Source: Metallosphaera yellowstonensis MK1
GTDB taxonomy: Archaea; Thermoproteota; Thermoprotei_A; Sulfolobales; Sulfolobaceae
Direction: 5' to 3'
Length of the DNA: 64,000 bases
Assembly (NCBI RefSeq): GCF_000243315.1
Contig: NZ_JH597770.1
Location: 348,740-412,739, forward strand
The notes under the pieces are model-generated. The model was not told where the DNA came from. It saw only the letters and a program-made list of their open reading frames with translations, and did not search any database. Both the position numbers and the translations under genes were made by a program. Positions 47,473 through 59,114 of this stretch are shown here, piece by piece. Every line of letters begins with the position of its first letter. Within the stretch, counting starts at the first letter, position 1.

Positions 47473-50286
47473 TTACGTGTATTTCATGTTCTGTATATAA
47501 GCTGAGGCGTTGAGTAGAAGGTAGGGAATCACATCTCTCCTAACGAAATAGTACCTGGGAGACATATTGCATACCATTGGATCCACTGGATCGACTATCT
47601 TTAGTTCCCCTATCTCATCCATGGGGATTTTCTTAGTGAAATCCTCAGGATTTTCGAGGATCTGATTTGGCTTGAAGATGACCTCAGAAGTGCTACTACC
47701 ATGGAGGGGTCTCAGCGAGGCTATCAGAGTCTCCTCTCCATTTATGGGGGCAAAGGAGGTGTAGAACTCATCTGAACTAGCGAAGGTCTTCAATTCGTCT
47801 ATAAGGCACCATCTAGTTTCCCTGCTGTCCACATCTATGAAGCTAGTCACCCTATATTTTGAGTCTGCTCTCCGCATCTGTTTTAGCTTTACTTCGAGGC
47901 TCTTGGGAGGAATTGATAGAACTTCTGACAGCTCACTCAACGTGTACGCGCCTCCCTTGAGTACATCGTAAAGCAGAGCTTGTATCCCTGATATCCACGG
48001 TCTTATGGGAGCGTGAGAGAGCACTGCTTCTCCGAGGGGCGTTGAAGGCTCTACATGAACAATCCTGATCTCTCCCTTCCTCAACTTATCGATGAAACTT
48101 AACGTCTTTTTGATGCTGAAATACCTCATCACTGTCTGTCTGAGAGCCTCCCTAATCACTAGGGAGTCTTCCCTCGGATCTAGCTTCCCTATCTTTCCGA
48201 AGCTCACTTGGATTTCCTTCTGCACTGACACGAATAGTGGGGACCTGAGTATTGCCTTGAGTATGAGCCTCTTCAACCTATTTCCTTTAACGTTGAGTAG
48301 CTCATCTAGGAGATCCCTCTCCGTCACACTGATGGAAAACCCATATATTGAGGCCCTGGCGTAGACGTTGAGCGAATGTTTAGACGTGGCCACGTAGAGC
48401 AGCATATGTGCCAGAGTATTGGCCACCTTCTCGTCGATCAGTGTGGAGTAAACGGTCTCGTTACCTATTTTCTCTACATATACTATAGATGAATTGGGTA
48501 GAGGGGCCCCCCTTGTAAGGTAGGGCTCCATAAGTTTACTCAGCTCTTCCCTAGATTTTTGATCTAAGACTTGAGACTTGAGGGAATTATTGAAGTCGCT
48601 TAGGATAGACTGGATCTCCATAGGCAACAAGTGAGACTTTGGAACTCCTTCACCCTTCCAAACTGGTATCTCTCCTTCTCCTCTCTCTGCTGGGACTAAC
48701 TCTATGCTTAACTTCCCGTTATGTATTTTGGAGACTCTCCAGAGTTTACCTCCAATCCTCAACAGATCCCCTGGTCTGATATGTTTGTAGACATAAATTG
48801 CGTCTATCTCCCCTATTGGCCTATCGTTATATCTTAAAACGAACGTATCATCGTTATTTATTAGCGAAAAGAATTCGGAGAAGCTTCTGGACCAGGAGAA
48901 GTTCCTATCCTTCTTGAATGTCCATATACGGAAGAACGACTTACCTAACCTCAGTTCGTCCCCTTCCCTTTGGATCAAGTTATTTTTGGCTAGGTAATCT
49001 AGAAGCCTTTGGAAGTCGCTTCTTTTTAGTTTCCTGTATAGGAAGGAGGACGTGATGACCCGATACACTCTCTCGGCATCGATAGAAGAATATTGAAGAA
49101 CCATCCCCAGGATCTCTCTTGATACTACATCTAAGGGGCTACCGTTCCTGGGACTTTCTACTACTCCCTTCCTGGAAAGGTTGTATATGGCTAGGGCCTC
49201 CAGGCAATCGAAGTTTTGGACACATATGATCTCTCCCTTAGGTATTCCGCCTACGCAGTGACCACTTCTTCCCAGTCTCTGGAGAAATGAAGCTACGGAG
49301 GGAGGAGGTCTGTATAATACTATTTTCTTAATCTTACCCACATCTATACCTAGTTCAAGGGTCTTCGTACAAAGGACTGCCTGGGCCTTACCTGCCCTAA
49401 GGCTCTCCTCCGCTGTCGCCTTTGAGTCTCGAGAGATTGAGGAGTGATGAACGTATATGTTACTCTTACCCAGCCTCTCAAGCTCTTCATGAAGGCGTTC
49501 AGTAAGGAAACGGGAGTTGGTGAAGATCAGTGTAGGAGGTTCTATGGATTCCTCTATAGCTTTAGCAGAGTCTGACCAAACGTTATTTCCCTCATCGACC
49601 TTCCTCACCACGAGACTGAAGTCCTTCTTCTCATCGATCTTCACTATGGACCTCTGCCTTGTGGATGAACCAAAGAGGGTTGAGGCTACAAACTTGGGAT
49701 TACCTACGGTGGCAGAAAGACCTATCCTCTGGAAATCAGTCCCTGAGAATTCCTTAAGTCTCTCGAGAAGGATGAAGAGCTGAGCACCCCTCTTAGAGCC
49801 CACTATTTCATGTATTTCATCCACAATGACCCATTTAACATTCTTGTAGTTCTCCCTGAATCTTGAGGCCCAATCTAAGTCTATCTCAAGACCCTCGGGT
49901 GTGGTTACTAATATGTGGGGTACCCTCTTGAGTCTTTGGTTCTTCTCCTTTTGAGGCACTTCTCCATGCTTCCTGTTGACAAGGAGACCTAGCTTAGACG
50001 CCCACCAGTCTATCCTTATCGTTATATCGTTGATCAAGGCCTTTAATGGAGTAATGTAAAGCAATGAGACTGGTTTACACCCCTCATCCATCATCTTGCT
50101 TAGGATGGGCAAGATAGCTGCCTCAGTCTTACCAAAGCCAGTCGGAGCTATGATAAGGGTATTACGACCTTTTAGGATGGGCTCTAATGCTAACTCCTGA
50201 ACCTTGGTCATCGTAGCCCAATTCCTCTCCCTCATCAGGGCAGCGACTCTATGATGTAATCCATTACTGTTCATTAACTTCACCAT
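47473..50286 (-). CDS. lhr: Lhr-type superfamily 2 helicase
   Basis: A large 3'-5' DNA/RNA helicase of the Lhr family, involved in repair. I take ATG 50286 (MVKLMNSNGLHHRV) as start, giving 937 residues; the longer frame runs through the shared promoter into the divergent gene. Motifs: Walker A IIAPTGFGKTEAA near residue 47, VIVDEIHEIVG near 153, LSATVGN, ELGIDVGKIKK, and motif VI FLQRLGRSGH. A long C-terminal Lhr-specific region follows. It is divergent from the L24e-like gene across a shared AT-rich promoter. Confidence 0.9.
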   Translation of the reverse strand: MVKLMNSNGLHHRVAALMRERNWATMTKVQELALEPILKGRNTLIIAPTGFGKTEAAILPILSKMMDEGCKPVSLLYITPLKALINDITIRIDWWASKLGLLVNRKHGEVPQKEKNQRLKRVPHILVTTPEGLEIDLDWASRFRENYKNVKWVIVDEIHEIVGSKRGAQLFILLERLKEFSGTDFQRIGLSATVGNPKFVASTLFGSSTRQRSIVKIDEKKDFSLVVRKVDEGNNVWSDSAKAIEESIEPPTLIFTNSRFLTERLHEELERLGKSNIYVHHSSISRDSKATAEESLRAGKAQAVLCTKTLELGIDVGKIKKIVLYRPPPSVASFLQRLGRSGHCVGGIPKGEIICVQNFDCLEALAIYNLSRKGVVESPRNGSPLDVVSREILGMVLQYSSIDAERVYRVITSSFLYRKLKRSDFQRLLDYLAKNNLIQREGDELRLGKSFFRIWTFKKDRNFSWSRSFSEFFSLINNDDTFVLRYNDRPIGEIDAIYVYKHIRPGDLLRIGGKLWRVSKIHNGKLSIELVPAERGEGEIPVWKGEGVPKSHLLPMEIQSILSDFNNSLKSQVLDQKSREELSKLMEPYLTRGAPLPNSSIVYVEKIGNETVYSTLIDEKVANTLAHMLLYVATSKHSLNVYARASIYGFSISVTERDLLDELLNVKGNRLKRLILKAILRSPLFVSVQKEIQVSFGKIGKLDPREDSLVIREALRQTVMRYFSIKKTLSFIDKLRKGEIRIVHVEPSTPLGEAVLSHAPIRPWISGIQALLYDVLKGGAYTLSELSEVLSIPPKSLEVKLKQMRRADSKYRVTSFIDVDSRETRWCLIDELKTFASSDEFYTSFAPINGEETLIASLRPLHGSSTSEVIFKPNQILENPEDFTKKIPMDEIGELKIVDPVDPMVCNMSPRYYFVRRDVIPYLLLNASAYIQNMKYT

Positions 50287-50320
50287 GTTTGGGCGGCGTC
50301 GAATAGTAACTGCTAGAGTT

Positions 50321-50339
50321 ATTTTTAAAAATATAAAAT
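50321..50339. promoter_or_regulatory. Shared divergent promoter, lhr / L24e-like gene
   Basis: The run atttttaaaaatataaaat contains TATA-like elements readable on both strands. It is centred about 24 bases before the plus-strand ATG at 50354, giving a leaderless mRNA. The minus-strand lhr start at 50286 would have a short leader. Confidence 0.5.
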
Positions 50340-50353
50340 CAGCCCTCATAACC

Positions 50354-50593
50354 ATGCAAGAAACTCACGAGTGTTTAACGTGTGGAAGACCCTTCCCTAG
50401 AGGACAAGGGGTCACGTTTAGCGTCTCGGGGAAAAATCTAGAGTTTCACAGCAAATCCTGTGCATATAGTTTCATGAGAGAATTGCTGTACTCCCTAAAG
50501 GAGGACTGCCTTACTTTGCCTCTGAGGGAAGTTTTGGCAAAGTATGAAGAGAAACTGGAACAGAGTAAGAAGAAGGCTGAGAAGAAGATCTGA
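50354..50593 (+). CDS. L24e/TRASH-like small zinc protein
   Basis: A 79-residue protein from ATG 50354; the longer upstream frame is promoter DNA. CLTCGRPFPRGQGVTF and FHSKSCAYSFMREL give a Cys-Cys-His-Cys metal site like ribosomal L24e and TRASH domains. The C-terminus is a charged helix ending in Lys. The histidine and the weak match outside the zinc site make it uncertain whether this is true ribosomal L24e or a relative. Confidence 0.7.
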   Translation: MQETHECLTCGRPFPRGQGVTFSVSGKNLEFHSKSCAYSFMRELLYSLKEDCLTLPLREVLAKYEEKLEQSKKKAEKKI

Positions 50594-50728
50594 TGGAAAA
50601 GGTAACATCCTTCGTCCCTTCTAGGGCTGGGAGGCATTACCTCCACTCCCGTGACGGCTAAACATGACCTTCAGTTGGATGAGATGAGACCAATTAGGAT
50701 CCTTCACTGTCCTAACTTGAAAACCAAG

Positions 50729-50785
50729 GGATCAGTGTAGCTCTGGTCATCACTCACTCAGGGTCCGCCACACTCATCAACACTC
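50729..50785 (-). ncRNA. C/D box guide RNA candidate upstream of rtcB
   Basis: On the minus strand all four boxes are essentially canonical: C ttgatga (50774-50780), 12-base guide gtgtggcggacc, D' ctga (50758-50761), four-base spacer, C' gtgatga (50747-50753), 11-base guide ccagagctaca, D ctga (50732-50735). A minus-strand TATA-like ctttttaacta (50802-50812) is centred about 25 bases before the 5' end. By the D-plus-five rule the D guide targets the G in tgtagctctgg, which looks like a tRNA D-arm. The target is not verified. Confidence 0.72.
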
Positions 50786-50835
50786 ATGAGAGCAATTTTA
50801 TTAGTTAAAAAGATTAGATCATATCTGAATCGACC

Positions 50836-53210
<2,375 letters not shown>

Positions 53211-53244
53211 CACCCTCAATAATATATCCATCATGGTGATTTAA

Positions 53245-54840
53245 GTGTCCTTAAAAGAGAAATTTACTAGCATATCGCCAGCCGAGTTCTTCAAGAGAAA
53301 CCCTGAACTTGCAGGTTTCTCAAACCCTGCTAGGGCTATGTATCAGGCCCTACGTGAGTTAGTGGAGAACGCTTTGGACGCCACTGACGTTCACGGCATA
53401 TTGCCCTCTGTAAAGATAAGCATAGACAGGGCTAGCCAAGAGAAGGAAATATACAGGGTCTCAGTTGAGGACAACGGAATAGGTATTCCTCCTCACGTAG
53501 TTCCAGACGCTTTTGGGAGGGTTCTCTACAGTTCCAAGTACGTCATAAGACAGACCAGGGGAATGTACGGACTAGGAGTTAAAGCAGCAGTATTGTATAG
53601 CCAGATGTATCAAGACAGACCAATTGAGGTAGTTACTTCCCCCATGGGGTCAAAGAGGCTCTATACCTTTAAGCTCAAGATTGATGTCACGAAAAACGAG
53701 CCAATAATATATGAGAAGGCCTCTGTAAACAACGAAACGGGATTTCACGGAACTATTGTGACCATGTATATCCTAGGAGATTGGATGAGGGCTAAGTCCA
53801 GGATTTACGAGTACGTCAAGAGGACTTACATCATCACTCCCTATGCAGAGTTCTTCCTGAAGGATCCGGAAGGAAACGTCGTCTTCTACCCGAGGCTTAC
53901 CAACAAACTCCCAGAGCCTCCGAAGGAAGTCAAGCCCCATCCATATGGCGTGGATATAGAGCTACTGAAGAACATGATATCCAAGCAGAGGGATGACATT
54001 ACAGTCAAGGAATTCTTGGTCAAGGAGTTTCAAAGCGTGGGTGAGAAGACTGCCCTCGGAGTCCTGGAGATGGCTGGTATAGACCCAAACAAGAAGGCAT
54101 CTAAGCTAACCGACGACCAGCTCTCCAAGCTTGTGGATTCCATGAAGTCTTTTCCAGACTTCAGACCTCCGTCTCCTGAGGCTTTGTCGGTTATAGGGGC
54201 TGACCTCATAGAGCTGGGACTTAAGCAGACTCTCTCTCCAGATTACGTGGGGGCGGTGACCAGGAAGCCTAAGGCCTATCAGGGACATCCCTTCATCGTG
54301 GAGGTGGGACTGGCGTACGGTGGGAGTATACAACCCGCGGAGGAGCCTACCGTGCTCAGGTACGCCAACAAGATACCACTCATCTATGACGAGAAATCTG
54401 ACGTGGTGTGGAAGGTTGTTGAGGAGATGGATTGGAAGAGATACGGCATAGAGGAGGAACAAATACCTCTGGTGGTCATGGTTCACCTATGCAGTACTAA
54501 GGTTCCCTACAAGAGTGCTGGGAAGGAAAGTATAGCGGACGTGGAGGAGATTGAAAAGGAGATACGGAATGGTATAATGGAAGCTGCGAGATCACTAAAA
54601 GTCTACATAACGGAGAAGAAGAGGGAGGAGGAGGCCAAGAAGAGGTTACTCACCTATCTAAAGTATATACCCGAGTTGGCCAGATCTCTGTCTACCTTTA
54701 TGGTGAATGGAAAGAAAGAGGAGATGCCCAAGATACAGGAACAGCTACAGAACAAGATGATAGACCTAGTTGTGACTAAGCTCAATATTAAAGATAAAGA
54801 CTTGGAACTCTTCAAATCCTACAGGGTTGAGACTCTTTGA
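53245..54840 (+). CDS. top6B: DNA topoisomerase VI subunit B
   Basis: The ATPase subunit of the type IIB topoisomerase that decatenates and relaxes DNA. The 531 residues begin at GTG with a ribosome binding site ggtgat (53235-53240). GHKL motifs are clear: LRELVENALDATD near residue 41, VEDNGIGIP near 74, and TRGMYGLGVKAAVLY near 107. The H2TH and transducer domains follow. The stop overlaps the top6A TTG start by four bases. Confidence 0.96.
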   Translation: MSLKEKFTSISPAEFFKRNPELAGFSNPARAMYQALRELVENALDATDVHGILPSVKISIDRASQEKEIYRVSVEDNGIGIPPHVVPDAFGRVLYSSKYVIRQTRGMYGLGVKAAVLYSQMYQDRPIEVVTSPMGSKRLYTFKLKIDVTKNEPIIYEKASVNNETGFHGTIVTMYILGDWMRAKSRIYEYVKRTYIITPYAEFFLKDPEGNVVFYPRLTNKLPEPPKEVKPHPYGVDIELLKNMISKQRDDITVKEFLVKEFQSVGEKTALGVLEMAGIDPNKKASKLTDDQLSKLVDSMKSFPDFRPPSPEALSVIGADLIELGLKQTLSPDYVGAVTRKPKAYQGHPFIVEVGLAYGGSIQPAEEPTVLRYANKIPLIYDEKSDVVWKVVEEMDWKRYGIEEEQIPLVVMVHLCSTKVPYKSAGKESIADVEEIEKEIRNGIMEAARSLKVYITEKKREEEAKKRLLTYLKYIPELARSLSTFMVNGKKEEMPKIQEQLQNKMIDLVVTKLNIKDKDLELFKSYRVETL

Positions 54841-55997
54841 GCGAGTTCGTTTCTAAGGTAGACAAGGAGGCTAGAGCTAGGGCGGCTGAGACTCTCAAAA
54901 AGAGGTTTCTAACACTGGTGGATCAACTGGAGAAAGGCGAACCTATGGTAATGGAGATCCCAAAGAGGACCCTCTCCAATACAGTTTATGATGAGCAGAG
55001 GAAGCTCCTCCTTCTCGGAAGTGAGAAGATGAAGAGGAGCTTCCTGGACATGAATGAGGCGAGGAGATTCATGCAGACAGTGCTTATGGGGAGTATAATT
55101 TACGACGCACTCATAAACGATGAGTATCCAACAATACGTGACCTGTATTATAGGGGTAAACACTCCATAGTCATAAGGGATCCTAAGGGGAAGACCCATG
55201 AGGAGAACACTTGGGACGAGCAGAAGGAGTCGGATAGCGTCATAATAGACATTGAGGTCTTCACCTCACTTCTCAGGGAAGAGATGCTGATCCTTAGCAA
55301 GGAGAAGGGAAAAGTGGTGGGAGACATGAGGCTCAGGAGTGGTAACGATATCATAGACCTGAGCAAGATGGGTCACGGTGCCTACTCAATTGAACCCACG
55401 CCAGACCTGATAGATTTCGTTGAGGTCAACGCAGACTACGTCCTAGTTGTGGAGAAGGACGCCGTATTCCAGCAACTTCATAGGGCTGGATTCTGGAGGA
55501 AGTACAGGGCAATACTCATAACTAGTGCAGGTCAACCGGACAGGGCCACTAGGAGGTTCCTGAGGAGACTTAACGAAGAATTGAAACTACCAGTCTACAT
55601 CCTCACAGATGCCGATCCGTACGGGTGGTACATATACAGCGTCTTTAGGATAGGCTCTATATCCCTATCTTACGAGAGTGAGAGACTGGCCACGCCCGAT
55701 GCCAAGTTTCTTGGAGTCTCCATGGGAGACATATTTGGAACCCCAAGGAAGAAACCCTACCTTAGCGAGAGGGAGAGGTCCAGCTTCATAATTAAGGCTA
55801 AGGAGACAGACATAAAGAGGGCCCTGGAGATAAAGAACTACGAGTGGTTCAAGACCAAGAGCTGGGAGGAGGAGATAAACGCCTTTCTCCAGAGAAAGGC
55901 CAAGCTGGAGATAGAGGCAATGGCCAGCAAGGGACTCAAGTTCTTAGCCTTCCAGTATATACCGGAGAAGATACAGACTAAGGACTACATAGGCTAA
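54837..55997 (+). CDS. top6A: DNA topoisomerase VI subunit A
   Basis: The DNA-cleaving subunit, Spo11-related. The 386 residues have a winged-helix domain with the catalytic tyrosine in IRDLYYRGKH near residue 103. The Toprim acidic motifs are VLVVEKDAVFQQL near 203 and ILTDADPYGWYIY near 258. It starts at TTG, overlapping top6B by four bases, so the two subunits are made together. Confidence 0.96.
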   Translation: MSEFVSKVDKEARARAAETLKKRFLTLVDQLEKGEPMVMEIPKRTLSNTVYDEQRKLLLLGSEKMKRSFLDMNEARRFMQTVLMGSIIYDALINDEYPTIRDLYYRGKHSIVIRDPKGKTHEENTWDEQKESDSVIIDIEVFTSLLREEMLILSKEKGKVVGDMRLRSGNDIIDLSKMGHGAYSIEPTPDLIDFVEVNADYVLVVEKDAVFQQLHRAGFWRKYRAILITSAGQPDRATRRFLRRLNEELKLPVYILTDADPYGWYIYSVFRIGSISLSYESERLATPDAKFLGVSMGDIFGTPRKKPYLSERERSSFIIKAKETDIKRALEIKNYEWFKTKSWEEEINAFLQRKAKLEIEAMASKGLKFLAFQYIPEKIQTKDYIG

Positions 55998-56046
55998 TCA
56001 GCCGAGACAGGTTATTTCATCGATCAAACTGAATTGGGCTCTTCAT

Positions 56047-56193
56047 CTACTCAATGTAACCCAAAATTTCGTTAAAAGTATTCTTCTTGCATACTCTGCA
56101 GTAGTGATAGATCGACTTCTGCCTGCTTATGTCGAAGCTAACGTTCAGTAATCCCTCCGTGTTACACGAGGTACACTTGATCTTCCAAGGCAT
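56047..56193 (-). CDS. Small zinc-ribbon protein (48 residues)
   Basis: From ATG 56193: MPWKIKCTSCNTEGLLNVSF ... YHYCRVCKKNTFNEILGYIE, with two CxxC knuckles forming a zinc ribbon. A longer TTG-started frame adds a hydrophobic stretch. However, the minus-strand TATA-like aattttaattt (about 56216-56226) is centred 28 bases before 56193, favouring the short leaderless form. It is divergent from aIF5A. Function unknown; a small RNA-binding ribbon is plausible. Confidence 0.65.
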   Translation of the reverse strand: MPWKIKCTSCNTEGLLNVSFDISRQKSIYHYCRVCKKNTFNEILGYIE

Positions 56194-56322
56194 ACCAGTT
56201 ATAAGCCACGAAGTCCAAATTAAAATTGCCGTGAAGAGTAAGCTAGCCTGATACGTGATGAGGGGCCAAAGCTCGGAGCACAAGAGTTAAATTCTAAGGC
56301 CTGACTCTTGATCTGAGAAGTA

Positions 56323-56718
56323 ATGGGTATAAATTACACCACAGTAGGGGAGCTTAAGGAAGGTAGTTACGTAGTTATAGATGGTGAGCCCTGTAGAGTA
56401 GTGGAAGTCTCCAAGGCTAAGACGGGCAAGCACGGTAGCGCGAAGGCTAACATTGTCGCTGTGAGCATATTCACAGGGGCAAAGAAGACACTGATGGCCC
56501 CAGTGGACAACACTGTGGAGGTCCCCATAATCGAGAAGCATATAGGCCAAGTCATCTCTGAGCCTAGGGATAAGGTTCAAATCATGGATCTGGACACCTA
56601 TGAGACTTTTGAGATAGATCTACCCACCGAGGAGGAGGTAAGGAGCAAACTGAGGAAGGATGCAGAAGTGGAATATTGGGAGGTAATGGGGAGGAAGAAG
56701 ATAGTAAGGGTAAAGTGA
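56323..56718 (+). CDS. eif5a: Translation factor aIF5A
   Basis: Promotes peptide-bond formation at difficult sequences. The 131 residues carry the hypusination loop [12 protein letters not shown] with Lys36 as the modified residue, then the C-terminal OB domain ([16 protein letters not shown]). The modifying enzyme deoxyhypusine synthase is encoded at 52275. It is followed one base later by srp54, so the two are co-transcribed. Confidence 0.97.
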   Translation: MGINYTTVGELKEGSYVVIDGEPCRVVEVSKAKTGKHGSAKANIVAVSIFTGAKKTLMAPVDNTVEVPIIEKHIGQVISEPRDKVQIMDLDTYETFEIDLPTEEEVRSKLRKDAEVEYWEVMGRKKIVRVK

Positions 56719-56719
56719 T

Positions 56720-58063
56720 TTGCTGGAGGGCATAAGGGACGCAGTAAGGAAGTTCCTTGGAGGAACAACCTCTTACGACGTCGCAGTAGACGAGTTCATA
56801 AAGGATTTACAGAAGGCCCTAATCTCATCTGACGTCCAAGTCAAACTGGTATTTTCTCTCACTAACAAAATTAAGGAGAGGCTGAAGAAGGAGAGCCCTC
56901 CGACTAGCCTGGAAAGAAGGGAATGGTTCATCAAGATTGTCTACGATGAACTCTCCTCTCTGTTTGGGGGTGATAAGGAACCTGAGGTCAATCCTGGTTC
57001 CCTCCCATACGTGATAATGCTAGTGGGTGTCCAGGGCACAGGAAAGACCACTACTGCAGGTAAGCTAGCGTACTTTTACAAAAAAAGAGGATATAAGGTG
57101 GCGTTGGTAGGAGCAGACGTCTATAGACCAGCGGCCCTAGAACAATTAATGCAGTTGGGAAAGCAAATAGGAGTTCCAGTTTACGGAGAGCCAGGAGAGA
57201 AGGACGCTGTAGGAATAGCTAAGAGAGGGGTAGAGAAGCTTCTATCGGAGAAATACGAGCTCATCATAGTGGACACTGCAGGAAGACACGGATATGGGGA
57301 GGAGGCCAAACTACTCGAGGAGATGAAGGAGATCTATGAGAGCGTTAAGCCCAACGAGGTAATTTTAGTCATAGACGCTTCACTAGGACAGAAGGCGTAC
57401 GATCTTGCCAAGAGGTTCCATGAGGCCAGTAAGGTAGGTTCCATAATAATTACCAAGATGGACGGAACGGCAAAGGGAGGCGGAGCTTTGTCTGCAGTGG
57501 TCGCCACTGGAGCTCCAATTAAGTTCATCGGAACAGGAGAGAAAATAGACGAATTGGAAGTTTTCAACCCAAAGAGGTTCGTGGCTAGAGTATTGGGAAT
57601 GGGTGACGTTGAGGCGATCATAGAGAAGATCAAGGCAGTAGAGGACTATGAGGGCATACAGAAGAAGATGCAAGAAGTGACATCCGGAAAATCCAGGCTA
57701 ACACTAAGGGACCTATACAAGCAGATTATCGCCATGAGGAAGATGGGCCCCCTTTCCAAGATACTTCAGTTGATGCCCGGCATCAACCTGATGGGTGACA
57801 TACCCGAGGATCAGATCAAGGTGGGTGAAAAGAAGATGCAGAGATGGTTGGCTATAATGAACTCCATGACTTACGAGGAACTGGATAACCCATCCCTACT
57901 TGACAAACAGAGGATGAAGAGGATAGCCATGGGTTCAGGAACAGAGGTGGAAGAAGTTAAGGAACTGATTGAGCACTTCAATACCATACAGAGAACTCTT
58001 AAGGTCCTCAAGAGACGGAAGAAGGATGTTGAGAGATTACTCGGACAACTGGGAGGTACATAA
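56720..58063 (+). CDS. srp54: Signal recognition particle 54 kDa protein
   Basis: GTPase that binds signal sequences and targets ribosomes to the membrane. The 447 residues show the N domain and the G domain, with P-loop GVQGTGKTTTAGKL near residue 106, DVYRPAALEQL, DTAGRHGYGEE and TKMDGTAKGGGALS. The M domain for signal and 7S RNA binding is from about residue 300. It starts at TTG, one base after the aIF5A stop. Confidence 0.96.
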   Translation: MLEGIRDAVRKFLGGTTSYDVAVDEFIKDLQKALISSDVQVKLVFSLTNKIKERLKKESPPTSLERREWFIKIVYDELSSLFGGDKEPEVNPGSLPYVIMLVGVQGTGKTTTAGKLAYFYKKRGYKVALVGADVYRPAALEQLMQLGKQIGVPVYGEPGEKDAVGIAKRGVEKLLSEKYELIIVDTAGRHGYGEEAKLLEEMKEIYESVKPNEVILVIDASLGQKAYDLAKRFHEASKVGSIIITKMDGTAKGGGALSAVVATGAPIKFIGTGEKIDELEVFNPKRFVARVLGMGDVEAIIEKIKAVEDYEGIQKKMQEVTSGKSRLTLRDLYKQIIAMRKMGPLSKILQLMPGINLMGDIPEDQIKVGEKKMQRWLAIMNSMTYEELDNPSLLDKQRMKRIAMGSGTEVEEVKELIEHFNTIQRTLKVLKRRKKDVERLLGQLGGT

Positions 58064-59111
58064 AGTAAGCCTGAGATTATTGACCAGGTATTCCCTCTGC
58101 GATTCCTGCCTCGGTAGAGCTTTCGCTAAGTTGGGTCACGGTCATGAGAACAAGGAGAGGGGATTAGCCCTAAAGCTCTCCTTGCTCCTGGAGATAGATC
58201 GCCTCATTAAGGATCATGAGCTCAGGGACCTGGAGCAAGTTAAGGAACTCATCCTCAATGTAGGCCAAGTGGGTGAGGGACTGTTCAGGAAATATTACTC
58301 TGAGAAGTTCCAGAGAAGGCCCTGCTACCTTTGTGGGAACTTATTGGACGACATAAAACAGGACTTTTTCAGGAAATCCTTACACATGTTAAGGGAGAAG
58401 CCCGTAAGGTACGTACTGGGTGTCAAGCTCTCCAGCTCCATCTCAGACCTTGAGACCAAGTTCGTTGTGGATAATGGTCTCCTGTATTACGAGAGCATGA
58501 AGAACGAGATCAAACGGGAAGTAGGTAAGATGCTCTCCAAGGAGGGGTTTGAGCCCGAGCTGGACTCCCCAGAGGTGGAGCTGATCTACGATATGGAGAG
58601 CAGAGCCATAATCACCCTGAGGAAGAACCACAAGTACCTCTACTATTACGTCAGACTCTCGAGGGGTATCCCGATCTCCTCGTGGTACTCCAAGGGCGGG
58701 GAGTCACTGGAGGCAGAAATACAGGGGAAGGTCATGATCCCGTTCTCCGAACCCTCTGACGTCAGGATCCTAACTCCCTATCCCCTGGTGGTTATAGGAG
58801 AGGAGATGAGCGAGCTCAACACTAGGGGATACCTCTTAAAGAGGGTCAAGGAGGTCTCAAAGAAAGAGGTGTCTCTCCTGGCTCAAACCAAGCCCGAGTC
58901 TAGGGTTTACAGGGTCACAATCTACTCTAGGGAGAAGGTAGGAAGGGAGATCTATGAGGGGATACAGGACCTCCTATTTGAAGCTAAGGATTATCGTCAA
59001 CTGAGGGAGAAACTCAGCCAACTGAACGTCCAAGTGATCTCCGTGGACGTGTTGGAGATTAAGGGAAAGTTCGAGAGACTAAGAAGTTATTTATCCAGGG
59101 CCCCAAAGTAA
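58026..59111 (+). CDS. Pus10-like protein lacking the catalytic motif
   Basis: About 361 residues from ATG 58026 (TTG 58080 is an alternative). The N-terminus is plainly Pus10: YSLCDSCLGRAFAKLGHGHENKERG with CYLCG forming the zinc site, then a THUMP-like region and LVRLSRGIP-type text. But the pseudouridine synthase signature GREDxDxRxLGxGRP is replaced by FSEPSDVRILTPYPLVV. The second zinc site and the C-terminal catalytic block are also missing or shortened. It overlaps srp54 by 38 bases. Either it retains a tRNA-binding role or it is a degenerate paralogue. Confidence 0.7.
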   Translation: MLRDYSDNWEVHKVSLRLLTRYSLCDSCLGRAFAKLGHGHENKERGLALKLSLLLEIDRLIKDHELRDLEQVKELILNVGQVGEGLFRKYYSEKFQRRPCYLCGNLLDDIKQDFFRKSLHMLREKPVRYVLGVKLSSSISDLETKFVVDNGLLYYESMKNEIKREVGKMLSKEGFEPELDSPEVELIYDMESRAIITLRKNHKYLYYYVRLSRGIPISSWYSKGGESLEAEIQGKVMIPFSEPSDVRILTPYPLVVIGEEMSELNTRGYLLKRVKEVSKKEVSLLAQTKPESRVYRVTIYSREKVGREIYEGIQDLLFEAKDYRQLREKLSQLNVQVISVDVLEIKGKFERLRSYLSRAPK

Positions 59112-59114
59112 CCC

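Noticed and set aside
50287..50355. Long start of lhr and the overlapping long start of the L24e-like gene
   Set aside because: Both would translate the shared AT-rich promoter region. Later ATGs fit promoter spacing and family sequence.
56194..56283. Hydrophobic N-terminal extension of the small zinc-ribbon protein (possible membrane anchor)
   Set aside because: It would need a TTG start, and its DNA contains the TATA-like element that fits the ATG at 56193.
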